A stretch of DNA of 49,551 nt from Burkholderia sp. PAMC 26561 (GTDB lineage: Bacteria; Pseudomonadota; Gammaproteobacteria; Burkholderiales; Burkholderiaceae). The notes under the pieces were generated by a model. It had not been told where the DNA came from. It made no database searches and was given only the letters and a program-made list of their open reading frames with translations. Each line of letters begins with the position of its first letter. Position 1 is the first letter of the stretch. The translations under genes and the position numbers were made by a program. The stretch spans positions 1-49,551 of the forward strand of contig NZ_CP014312.1 in NCBI RefSeq assembly GCF_001557535.2, given 5' to 3'. This document shows, in pieces, positions 27,218 through 35,106 of this stretch.

Positions 27218-27897
27218 GCTGCGGCCCCCTTCTCATGACTTGTACGCAACATGCCGATGACTTCTGCTGCGTACGCTTCCGCATTCGCTATCGCCTTGTC
27301 GATGTTGGAAACGTCCTTCGGATCGAGATGAGAAAGTGGCTGATTGAACGCAAATAGCGCCTTAAATGCCTCGCGTTCGTGTAGCTCGGTGTTCAACATC
27401 ACGATACCTGCTTCGCGGAATGTGTTCATTAAATGCACTGACGTGCGCGTGCGAATTGTGGGGTTTGTACGCGTAATGAGCACGCCGTACGGCACCGCGC
27501 GACGGGACATTTTCTCCTGCTGCTTGATAACCCGGAGAGCTCGCGACGCTTGTGCTGCGTCGAGCTGCGAACCCTGCGTGGGCACGATCACGAGATCCGC
27601 TTGACTCACTGCGAGCAATACGATTTTTGCCGCCGTCCCTTCCAGGTCGACTATCACGAACGGGGTGCGCGTCGCTGATTCCTCGATAACGTCGATGATG
27701 TTTTCTTCGTCCGCGTTTGATACCACCGTCAAGTTCTTCGGCGTATTTGGCCCCGCTGCCCATGATTGGATCGGATGATTTAGATCTGCATCGATGATAG
27801 TTACCGGCGCTGATCGCGCAATCTGTTCGGCAAGGATGAGTGCCGACGTGGTCTTGCCGGCGCCACCTTTCGGACTGACGAAAACGATTGTCGGCAT
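27214..27897 (-). CDS. parA: ParA partition ATPase
   Basis: A 227-residue P-loop ATPase of the small ParA type. The deviant Walker A KGGAGKTT is at residues 10-17, with VTIIDADLNHPIQSW and FVIVDLEGTA as the other ATPase motifs. It lacks an N-terminal DNA-binding domain, so autoregulation is expected to be by the small partner protein. AGGGA lies seven bases before the ATG. It moves plasmid copies along the nucleoid. Confidence 0.92.
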   Translation of the reverse strand: MPTIVFVSPKGGAGKTTSALILAEQIARSAPVTIIDADLNHPIQSWAAGPNTPKNLTVVSNADEENIIDVIEESATRTPFVIVDLEGTAAKIVLLAVSQADLVIVPTQGSQLDAAQASRALRVIKQQEKMSRRAVPYGVLITRTNPTIRTRTSVHLMNTFREAGIVMLNTELHEREAFKALFAFNQPLSHLDPKDVSNIDKAIANAEAYAAEVIGMLRTSHEKGAAA

Positions 27898-27928
27898 TCT
27901 GATATTCCCTGTTCGATCGACTTTGTTG

Positions 27929-28035
27929 AATATCTGATAGGTACCAATCAGGTATCGGATGTCTATCAGCTATCGGATGTATAACAGATATCTGATAGAT
28001 ACCAGTTGCCTATCTGGTAGCCAATTGGTTGCCGG
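27929..28035. repeat. Repeat array upstream of parA (parS/operator candidate)
   Basis: Degenerate boxes of the form TATCnGnTA recur about five times: TATCTGATAGGTACC, CAGGTATCGGAT, CTATCAGCTATCGGATG, the palindrome CAGATATCTG, and TATCTGGTAGCC. They directly precede parA. This is the expected place for the centromere and operator bound by the small partner. No gene is supported between 28036 and 28244. Confidence 0.65.
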
Positions 28036-28244
28036 ATTTTGTTCCCGAAAACGCTGAAGGCGCAACCCCTAAATGGCGAGCGCGTGGCGGCGTTGCAACC
28101 ACGCGACGCTCATGTAGTGGGTATGTCGTGGTTCGCGCATGTTATTGGCGCCGTTATGCCTAGTGCCATCTTTGCCGAACGTGTCACTCGCTGTTTGCGG
28201 CGTGCAGCGCTTGTACCCACGCTTTTTCACGCGGTTGTGGAATA

Positions 28245-28264
28245 TACTGTGTTTTTGTACAGTA
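28245..28264 (+). promoter_or_regulatory. LexA-type SOS box
   Basis: TACTGT-N8-ACAGTA is a perfect 6-bp dyad matching the LexA consensus (CTG-N10-CAG core). It lies 12 bp before the ATG of the gene at 28277, so LexA would block its promoter. Confidence 0.65.
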
Positions 28265-28276
28265 CTTTTAGACCCG

Positions 28277-28570
28277 ATGCTTGCCCACATAACCCTTATG
28301 CGCCTCTATGGAAAGGCGCTCGACCAACACCAAATCCGCACGGCTTCAGCAGCGCGTGGGGACATTGTCGTCGCGCATGAGAACGTGACGGCACTGGGGC
28401 TGTACTCCGATGTGGCAACTATCGGGGGTGGTCGAGTTAATGAAGCCTTGCTCTTCGCACTTTATGACTGTCGGCTTGCACATATGGGCACCAGCGGCTT
28501 CGTACTTTCGGGTCCAGAGCTCATAGGATCGATTGCGTATGCCCAAGCGTGGTGGTGCCGGCCGGAATGA
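28277..28570 (+). CDS. Small unknown protein behind a LexA-type box
   Basis: A 97-residue protein from ATG 28277 (MLAHITLMRLYG). It ends IGSIAYAQAWWCRPE, an ending of a type I recall from small plasmid and accessory proteins of Burkholderia (YAQSWWC-like). The body is mixed strand and helix (FVLSGPELIGS), with no membrane segment. The SOS-type box immediately upstream suggests induction on DNA damage. Function unknown. Confidence 0.65.
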   Translation: MLAHITLMRLYGKALDQHQIRTASAARGDIVVAHENVTALGLYSDVATIGGGRVNEALLFALYDCRLAHMGTSGFVLSGPELIGSIAYAQAWWCRPE

Positions 28571-28618
28571 GAGGGGAGGGCGTATGTCCGAGTCGATCAG
28601 TTTTATAAGGGAATCGCG

Positions 28619-29074
28619 ATGCACACAGATTTGCTGGAAGAACTGGTATCGACCGGCAAGCCATCGTTATCCGACCCGGCGATCGTCGATGCGCTCGTTC
28701 GGCATTTCGCCGAGCGTGTCTTCGAAACCCAAGCAGCGTGGCAGCTGGGACGCCCTGGCGCGCGCGAGCCTCTCATGTTGATCGAGCAGGACGCGCGCCG
28801 GTTAGGCTCGATTGTACGAGGCCACGATTCAGCCTATGACGCCACGCCGTGGAACTCCGATGACCGCCTTGGCATGTATTTCAAAATTTTGTTTCCGGAG
28901 AAAACAAGGCATTACGGTGACCCTGGCGTAGCACTATTTATGTGGCTTGCGTGCCAATTGATGGAAGGCGCTGCGACGATTGAACGCGATCCGGCGGCAG
29001 AAGACAACGTTAAGCGCCGGCTTGAGAGGATCGTTGTCGACGTGGTCGCTCGGCTTCTGCGGGAAAAGCATTAA
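28619..29074 (+). CDS. Unknown helical protein
   Basis: A 151-residue protein starting at ATG 28619 with AAGGGA six bases upstream. It is acidic and helical (SLSDPAIVDALVRHFAERVFE; VALFMWLACQLMEGAATIE; KRRLERIVVDVVARLLREKH). No domain is recognised. It follows the SOS-box gene by 48 bp on the same strand and may be co-induced. Confidence 0.65.
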   Translation: MHTDLLEELVSTGKPSLSDPAIVDALVRHFAERVFETQAAWQLGRPGAREPLMLIEQDARRLGSIVRGHDSAYDATPWNSDDRLGMYFKILFPEKTRHYGDPGVALFMWLACQLMEGAATIERDPAAEDNVKRRLERIVVDVVARLLREKH

Positions 29075-29689
29075 CGCTATCAACATCGGAGTCGCTAATC
29101 CGAATGGTTGGCCGCCGTCACCGACCTGCAAACTCGTGTGTTTCACGACGTCTGCGCTTGTTGTTCTACGTGACGACGTCAGTGGCCAAGACCTTATCGA
29201 CGCCTCCTAGGAGACTAAAGGCTTCGCCCCGAGACGCCTGACCGCCGACTGCTCGCAAAGAAGCCCAGGCGCTCGCTCTGGGCAATTCACCGGTACGTTG
29301 GGCCGATGGAGGAGGTGCTGAAAAGCAAACTGGCCGCTATCGACTCGACAGAGACCAGCTTTTTATACGACCGGAGCCTATTGGGTTTCCGTTTTAATGG
29401 GCAATGGTGGAAGGCACGCACATGAACGGCGCGCTGCGAAAATGGCTAAACACCTACGCATGACCGCATATGCTTTTGTTTAGCCCACACACACCAGTTC
29501 ATTCCGAGTCTCGCTAATTTGATCACAGCCACATGACGCCCTTACCGTGCCTTCGCTTGAGCTTTGGGGCATCCACGTGCTCGCGGTCGGCATGGCGGAA
29601 TGCATTTTGGGATTATCTGAGGACCCGCGGCGGCGGTAAGGAATAGCATTGGGCCAGGCTACCGCCAAGCTGACGCCGTCGATATAAGG
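29075..29689. other. Gene-poor stretch with one possible 39-residue ORF
   Basis: No conserved gene is supported. The best candidate is ATG 29306 to TGA 29423-29425, giving a 39-residue peptide (MEEVLKSKLAAIDSTETSFL, then YDRSLLGFRFNGQWWKART). The frame is open upstream to 29219 but has no clear ribosome binding site. A GCCCAG/CTGGGC inverted repeat lies near 29263-29282. The remainder shows nothing I can name. Confidence 0.3.
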
Positions 29690-30379
29690 TTATGGCGGTG
29701 CCCATCCATAAACTTTGCCATCGGACGCTTGAAACGGATAACACAAGCCGTTTTTCTTAGTCCAGCCAGGCCGATCACACTGGATCAGACTGTCGAGGCT
29801 GCCTTTTTGAGCTAAACGGTAGGCCATTTTTCCTTGCGGCGTGTTGGCCCATGCCGCTGCCGCCTTCTCGTCCTTCGCCGCGTTGTAACCCAATCCGTAT
29901 CCATTGTTCTCGCCAGCTGTGTACGTTTTTTCGAACACAAGCGCGCCGAATGACCCAAAGCTCAAGAAAGCGATTGCGATACAGCCCGCAGCCCACTTCC
30001 ACATTTGCTTTTGGGAAACGTTCGTCGCAACTTTTTGAGCCGCGCTCGCGACGGCCGCTGCTAAGTCTGCTTTGGCTGAGTTGGCCGACATCCGCATCGT
30101 CAAGTCGGCCGTCTCCTGTAGCGCGGAGAGCGTCTCTTTTGTAGCCTGGGAAATCGCGGCAGGAATCGCTTCATACTGCGTCTGATAATGCTGCAACGCC
30201 ATGAGCACTAACCAAAGGGCGTCGTTGTTCTCAAGCCCCAGCGCATCACGCACGACATACAACTTCTGCCGCTCCGAATCATTGGGCTGGCGACCCAGCA
30301 GCTTGGCAAAGCTTTCATCGAGATCGTTAAAAAGATCGCCTGATCGGCGCGGTGGTTGGCTCGCTTGAAGTTCACTCAT
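29690..30379 (-). CDS. DUF6753-like membrane protein of the mobilization region
   Basis: A 229-residue protein from ATG 30379 (AAGGA upstream), overlapping the stop of the ATPase gene. The first 130 residues are soluble and helical; one transmembrane helix follows at about 130-150 (MWKWAAGCIAIAFLSFGSFG); the C-terminus is periplasmic-looking with two Cys. It resembles the DUF6753 proteins that accompany TraL-like ATPases on mobilizable plasmids. Probable role is anchoring or modulation of transfer proteins at the membrane; the family call is from memory and context. Confidence 0.65.
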   Translation of the reverse strand: MSELQASQPPRRSGDLFNDLDESFAKLLGRQPNDSERQKLYVVRDALGLENNDALWLVLMALQHYQTQYEAIPAAISQATKETLSALQETADLTMRMSANSAKADLAAAVASAAQKVATNVSQKQMWKWAAGCIAIAFLSFGSFGALVFEKTYTAGENNGYGLGYNAAKDEKAAAAWANTPQGKMAYRLAQKGSLDSLIQCDRPGWTKKNGLCYPFQASDGKVYGWAPP

Positions 30380-31064
30380 TCACGATTCCTTGCAAACTTT
30401 TTTTAACTTCTGATCGCCAGCGATTCAATTCGGCTCGGTTCCCAATGGGCAATTCTTTTGCCGCCACGGCAATACTCATGCGCTTGCTATATAGGTCATT
30501 GCTTACGCGATCTGCGAGGTCGGGAAAAGTCACCGAGCGGCCACCTTGTTCTTCGATGGATTCGCGCACTTTCGAGCCGTTGTAAAGTTCGAATTTTCCT
30601 TCGTCGCCAAAGTAACCGTTTCGCACAACGTGAACCGCAGTGTTCGCCGAGGGTGGAAAGGCATCGCGATATTGTTTGAGCAATTCCAAACTGTCGCGTT
30701 GGCGATTGATGACCCACAAGGTCACCAGCCTGCGTTTGAGCTCGGCAAGTGTGCTGTTGAGCGTTTCGCCGTAGGCGCTCACGCCCTGGTTGTTGCGTGC
30801 CGCCGTATTCACAACTACGACGCTCTCCGGTTCCGCGTCACAAAGGTTCACTAGCTGGATCCAGCCGTCGGCCTCGTCGAGGTTAAGCAGTTCAGCGCGT
30901 GTGCTGTCTTGATACGCTTTATAGACGTCGGGATTGCTCGTGTCGGATTCAATGAGAAGCACTGCTTCTCCGAGCGTTTGCAAGTAATCGATCGTCGCCA
31001 TCGTAACGATGGATTTACCAACGCCGCCCTTGCTGCCGCCGATCAAATAGATATTTTTCGCCAT
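30372..31064 (-). CDS. MinD/ParA-like ATPase of the mobilization region
   Basis: A 230-residue deviant-Walker ATPase: GGSKGGVGKSIVTMA near residue 10, LLIESDTSNPDVYKAY and VVVVNTAARNNQG as the second and third motifs. It resembles TraL/MobD-type ATPases next to relaxosome genes rather than partition ParA, because it lies between an oriT-binding protein and a DUF6753-like protein and has no centromere array. Likely helps transfer or relaxosome positioning. Confidence 0.78.
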   Translation of the reverse strand: MAKNIYLIGGSKGGVGKSIVTMATIDYLQTLGEAVLLIESDTSNPDVYKAYQDSTRAELLNLDEADGWIQLVNLCDAEPESVVVVNTAARNNQGVSAYGETLNSTLAELKRRLVTLWVINRQRDSLELLKQYRDAFPPSANTAVHVVRNGYFGDEGKFELYNGSKVRESIEEQGGRSVTFPDLADRVSNDLYSKRMSIAVAAKELPIGNRAELNRWRSEVKKSLQGIVNE

Positions 31065-31076
31065 TTCGAACGCTCG

Positions 31077-31420
31077 TTAAATTTCTTCGCTATCAGCTTT
31101 TGGTGTGAATGAACGTGTAGCGTGAGCCGCTGGTTTCTTGGTCGCAGCTGCATCATCCGATATCGCCGCGGGTGTTTTGCTCGCGGGTTGTGCCTTTTGC
31201 AAATAGCTTCTTAGAGTAGGGGTGGATAGGCTCAGTCCTTCACCACGAAGTGCCTCGGAGATCTGAAGCAATGTGTAGCCACGCTTTTGCATGGCAACGA
31301 TCTCCTTGGAGAGCAGTTTCACCGCGTCCTGCTTGCTCACTTCGGCTTTCTTTTTTCGATGGCAGGAAGTTCACGCAGTTTGGCTGCGATGGCTTTAATC
31401 TTTTCGGTCGTGAGTTTCAA
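31077..31420 (-). pseudogene. TraK-like oriT-binding protein, split by a -1 frameshift
   Basis: The start is TTG 31420 with GGAGAGG before it. The first frame gives 27 residues (LTTEKIKAIAAKLRELPAIE) and stops at 31337. The second begins at 31340 (SKQDAVKLLSKEIVAMQKRG...LSTPTLRSYLQKAQ) and ends at 31077. The two parts read as one protein if the A run at 31351-31356 (minus strand, A6 then G) had seven A, giving EKKKAEVSKQDAV. The second part has a helix-turn-helix-like segment (YTLLQISEALRGEGLSLSTPTL). It lies next to oriT and should bind it. A6G is also a known slippery sequence, so programmed -1 frameshifting is possible. Confidence 0.7.
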
Positions 31421-31745
31421 GCTACCTCTCCAATTAATTCTAATTGTAATACTAATACGATATAGTTTAGCAAGCATCTGAGTTGTTGTACAAGGACAGA
31501 GATCACGGCTACGATACGTATGAAGAAGAACTAAGCTCAGCGCTATACAGGATGGCCTTTGTAATACACATGCGTTGCATGTTTCTTCCAAAGGATGGCC
31601 CCGCACTCGGCGCTTCGCTTCTCGCACGGTGCCTCACCCTGCAAGGGGCTGGCCCCTTGACCCCAACAGATTCGGCGCACCACGGACGTGGTGCTTCTCA
31701 TCTGTCAGACACGCGCCATAGGCGCTTTTATCGTTGCGAGGCGTC
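31421..31745. other. Origin of transfer (oriT) candidate
   Basis: A gene-free divergent region between the TraK-like gene and the MobC-like gene. It contains a perfect 8-bp inverted repeat CAAGGGGC (31642-31649) / GCCCCTTG (31652-31659) directly after ACCCTG, which resembles the MOBP nick motif ATCCTGC. A second one is GCACCAC/GTGGTGC (31677-31694). ACATGC-GTT-GCATGT (31567-31581) and two GGATGGCC direct repeats lie further left. The exact nic base cannot be assigned from sequence alone. Confidence 0.65.
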
Positions 31746-32054
31746 ATGCCGTTTGAACAGATTGGACTGGAAGCGCTCGATACCTTAATCAGTCTGCGAT
31801 TGACCTCAGGTGAAAAAAGTCAGCTCAAAGAAGACGCTGATCTTGCCGGCTTGAGCGTATCGGAGCTTGTGCGGCGACGTTATTTCGGTCGACCGATTGT
31901 CGCCAACGCGGATGCGATCATGATCAAGGAGTTGCGGCGGCTTGGCGGGTTGCTCAAACATGTCCATGTTCAGAGCGACGGTGCCTACAGTCGTGAGACT
32001 GCTGAGGCGCTGGTGGCGGTGAAAGCGTGTATCGAAAAAATGAGCGCCAAATAG
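31746..32054 (+). CDS. mobC: MobC-like relaxosome protein
   Basis: A 102-residue protein starting ATG 31746 with GAGG five bases upstream. The N-terminal half has a ribbon-helix-helix pattern (ISLRLTSGEKSQLKEDADLA, then GLSVSELVRRRYFG), followed by a helix pair (IKELRRLGGLLKHVHVQSDG). This is typical of MobC/TraJ accessory proteins that bind and open oriT for the relaxase. It lies between oriT and the relaxase gene. Confidence 0.85.
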   Translation: MPFEQIGLEALDTLISLRLTSGEKSQLKEDADLAGLSVSELVRRRYFGRPIVANADAIMIKELRRLGGLLKHVHVQSDGAYSRETAEALVAVKACIEKMSAK

Positions 32055-32107
32055 ATAGACGCTGATCAACTGCTGCGCCGGATCAGGCCCCCGAGGAAAA
32101 CGACATC

Positions 32108-34552
32108 GTGATTGTTAAAAAGATCAAAAACCCATCGAAATCGGCGTCGAAGACCATGCGGGTGAACGGCCTTGCGACTTACATCGCATCGCCGGAAAAA
32201 ACGAATGTCGACGAAAAATGCGTTTATCAGGGAAGCTGCGGATTTCTGACGGAATCGTTCGAGGCGCAGAAAGCGGAAATGCTGGCGCTCGCACAAGAAG
32301 CCGTGCGCAGTCGCGACCCGATCAATCATTACGTCATGAGCTGGAAAGAAAACGAACATCCCAGTCCTGGCCAGGTTGAGGAAGCGGTAGCCATTTTTTT
32401 AAAGGAAATGGGTCTGGAAAATCATCAGGCTATTTACGGACTTCATGCCGATACCGCGAATCTGCATTTGCATTTGATGGTGAACCGCGTGCATCCGGAC
32501 AGCTTGAAAGTGATCAAGCCGAACAGGGGATTTGATATCGAGGCTGCGCATCGGGCGATTGCGCGAATCGAACACGTTCAGGGTTGGGAGCGTGAGCGTC
32601 ACGGGCGGTATCGGGTGCTTGATACGGGTGAAGTTGAACGAGGTCGGAGTGGGCTGCCGAGCGAGCTGCAAAGCGAGCAAGCGACGCAAGATCTTGTCGA
32701 GGTTCATGTTGAGCGGCAGCAGGAGCGGCAACGGCAGCCTGAGCAATCGAAGCGAGACATGGAGGAGCGCACTGGCGAAAAATCAGCTGAACGGATTGCG
32801 ATCGAGGAAGCTGGGCCTGTTTTAAGAGAAGCAAAAAGCTGGGCTGAAGTGCATCGGGAATTGGCCAATAACGGAATGCGCTACGAGAAAGTGGGCAGTG
32901 GTGCGGTTGTGTTTGTGGGAGAGATTGGCGTAAAAGCCAGTCGGACCGATCGGGCTGCGAGCTTGCTGAAGATGGAAAAGCGGTTGGGGAAGTTTGCGCC
33001 AGCGGTGGCGTTGGCCGGAAATTCGGTTGGGGATTTAGTTGGGAATTCGATTGCACTTCCGGCAGCACTTCCGGAAACGCTTTCAGCAGCAAATTCTGGC
33101 GTGGCGCGGAACGCCGGCGATGAGGCGGTATTGTTGAGATCGCCGCGCTCACCCATGCCGATCGCAAAAGGTGTCGCGGAATGGCCGGAATATATTGGCG
33201 GGCGACGGGCGCATTATGCAACAAAGACTGTTGCGGTTACGGAACAGAAAGGCCGGCATTTGCTTGAACGGCAAGCGCTCTCTGAGGTGCAAAAAGCGAC
33301 GCGCCGGGACATTCTTGTGAATGGTCCTGATGCGGGTAAGCAGTCGTACCAAGGCGTATGGAAAGGAAAAGGCGAGTTGCGCCAGGCGATGCAGAGCATC
33401 CTGGCGGCAGAGCAGGCGGGTGAGCGGGCTACGCTCAAAGATCGTCACCAACGTGAGCGGGAGCTTTTACGGGAGCGATTTGCGCCGTATCCGGACTTTG
33501 AGGTTTGGTTGCGTGAGCGAGGGCAGCCGGAGCTTGCTGAGCGGTGGCGATATCGCGACCGGGATCGAGAAGTCGGCCGGGAGAACGCGCGTGCCAGCGA
33601 GTACGGGACTGGCGACTCAGGGCGTGAGATCGGGCGGATTATCGGTGTGGGTTTGGAAAACGAAAGTAGCGAGAACAGTATTTCAGTTGTCGCGGCCCCG
33701 CGCGATATCCGAAATTACGTCGCGCGCATTCATGGGCGAGAGGTGCATTACAGCCGTCGAATGATGAGAGGTTCGGCTGATCGTGGGTTGGGTGATTCAG
33801 CACAGGTAGCGTTCGTCGATAAGGGGCGAGAAATCCAGGTGCGCGACTGGCACAACGCCGATAGTTTGCTTGCGGCGTTGCAGTTGTCGGCGCAGAAGTG
33901 GGGTGAGCTGCGGGTGAGCGGAAGCGACGATTACAAGGCACGGTGTGCTGCACTGGCAGTTGAACACGGGTTTCGGATCGTTAACCCAGAGCTGCAAGAG
34001 CAAATCGCACAGGGCAGGCAGGCGAAGCGCCCCATGAGCCGTAAAAACGAGCAAGTGGTGCCGCGATCGGATGTTAGCGCTCGTGAGTTTCGGGAGAATT
34101 TACCCGGCACGCTGGCCGACATTTACCGGCGACATTACGACGATGTCATCGGACGTCAGGAGCGCCGCGAGCATTCTCAGAAAACGCGCGTTGATCCGTC
34201 CCGGGTCGATGCGATGATCGCCGTACGCATGCGAGTTACGGGCCATGATCAGGCGACGATCAGGGAAGCATTGCTGCAGTCTTCGCCGAGTGCGCACGGG
34301 CGAACCGCTACTGACGGACGAGATTGGCGTCATTATGCGGAACGCACGACAGCGTATGCGTTCGGCCCTGCCGGCACCCGTCGACTTGAACAATTGGCCC
34401 CATACCGGGAAAAATGGGAGCGGCTTGAAGGGCGTGAGCGGGGAGCACTCGCTCTTGATCGGTCACGCCACAGTCCAGCTCATGAAGGGCCGGAGCTAGA
34501 AAGGGAAAACACACCACACCGAGGGCGCCGAGGCCCTTCACTAAACCGATAA
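32108..34552 (+). CDS. traI: MOBP-family relaxase with LPD7 domain
   Basis: An 814-residue relaxase starting at GTG 32108. Motif I Tyr25 lies in NGLATYI and motif III HADTANLHLHLMVNR supplies the metal ligands His113, His120 and His122. This domain nicks oriT and stays bound to the 5' end. After a long charged coiled region (about 170-480) comes an LPD7-like domain around 530-660 (YVARIHGREVHYSRR; FVDKGREIQV; AALQLSAQKWGELRVSG; EHGFRIVNPEL). No helicase or primase motif is seen. No secretion system is on the plasmid, so transfer needs a helper. Confidence 0.93.
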   Translation: MIVKKIKNPSKSASKTMRVNGLATYIASPEKTNVDEKCVYQGSCGFLTESFEAQKAEMLALAQEAVRSRDPINHYVMSWKENEHPSPGQVEEAVAIFLKEMGLENHQAIYGLHADTANLHLHLMVNRVHPDSLKVIKPNRGFDIEAAHRAIARIEHVQGWERERHGRYRVLDTGEVERGRSGLPSELQSEQATQDLVEVHVERQQERQRQPEQSKRDMEERTGEKSAERIAIEEAGPVLREAKSWAEVHRELANNGMRYEKVGSGAVVFVGEIGVKASRTDRAASLLKMEKRLGKFAPAVALAGNSVGDLVGNSIALPAALPETLSAANSGVARNAGDEAVLLRSPRSPMPIAKGVAEWPEYIGGRRAHYATKTVAVTEQKGRHLLERQALSEVQKATRRDILVNGPDAGKQSYQGVWKGKGELRQAMQSILAAEQAGERATLKDRHQRERELLRERFAPYPDFEVWLRERGQPELAERWRYRDRDREVGRENARASEYGTGDSGREIGRIIGVGLENESSENSISVVAAPRDIRNYVARIHGREVHYSRRMMRGSADRGLGDSAQVAFVDKGREIQVRDWHNADSLLAALQLSAQKWGELRVSGSDDYKARCAALAVEHGFRIVNPELQEQIAQGRQAKRPMSRKNEQVVPRSDVSAREFRENLPGTLADIYRRHYDDVIGRQERREHSQKTRVDPSRVDAMIAVRMRVTGHDQATIREALLQSSPSAHGRTATDGRDWRHYAERTTAYAFGPAGTRRLEQLAPYREKWERLEGRERGALALDRSRHSPAHEGPELERENTPHRGRRGPSLNR

Positions 34553-34717
34553 GTGTGTGATTTGGTTCGTCAGCCTGGCAACGTGACTGCAAAGCGATTC
34601 AGGTTACTTGCTGGGATGCGGGGGTGCGACATTTTTTGATGGTCGTGCCGTCGCGCGTTAAAAAGTTCGAGAACGCGGCCGACGTTAAAGGCAGCCGGTC
34701 TCGCTGCAACAATCAAG

Positions 34718-35005
34718 CTAGGCATCGTTCTCGAAGGTTTTAAGTTCGGCATCCAGCAGGGCGATGAACTTGTCGATAGTGGCACCGTCTGTTGACGGCA
34801 AGCTTGAAAGCGCAACTAGTGTGACCGGGTGGACGCGAAGGACAGCGGCTAGCTGCGCCAGTTTTTCAAGCGTGGGTGACTTCAAGTTGCGCTCCAGGCT
34901 GCTGAGGTACGTGCGACTCGACACGTCCGAAAAGTCTTCCTGCGTCAAGCCGCGTGCTTTTCTTACGATCCAAATGGCCTTTCCAATGCCCATGGGCTGC
35001 ATCAT
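34718..35005 (-). CDS. XRE-family repressor
   Basis: A 95-residue protein that is essentially one Cro/C1 helix-turn-helix domain (IVRKARGLTQEDFSDVSSRTYLSSLERNLKSPTLEKLAQLAAVL). ATG 35005 or 35002. It is divergent from the HigA-like gene at 35107, with two palindromes in between, so it probably regulates one or both genes. Confidence 0.85.
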   Translation of the reverse strand: MMQPMGIGKAIWIVRKARGLTQEDFSDVSSRTYLSSLERNLKSPTLEKLAQLAAVLRVHPVTLVALSSLPSTDGATIDKFIALLDAELKTFENDA

Positions 35006-35006
35006 T

Positions 35007-35073
35007 CGAGTTCCTTTTTAGAGAACTCGATGACCTCACGCTGAACACTTTAGGGCTACAATCTATAGTGTTC
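35007..35073. promoter_or_regulatory. Divergent operator region
   Basis: Two perfect 7-bp inverted repeats: CGAGTTC (35007-35013)/GAACTCG (35023-35029) and GAACACT (35043-35049)/AGTGTTC (35067-35073). They share a GAAC half-site core. They lie between the divergent XRE and HigA-like genes and are likely bound by one of those products. Confidence 0.55.
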
Positions 35074-35106
35074 AAAATGTGTGAATGCTTATCTGGAAAG
35101 ATATCT

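Noticed and set aside
28039..28380. 113-codon plus-strand frame upstream of the SOS-box gene
   Set aside because: Runs through the LexA-type box and promoter and overlaps a better-supported gene in another frame.
32514..33224. 236-codon minus-strand frame opposite the relaxase
   Set aside because: Low-complexity antisense of the charged linker of the relaxase.
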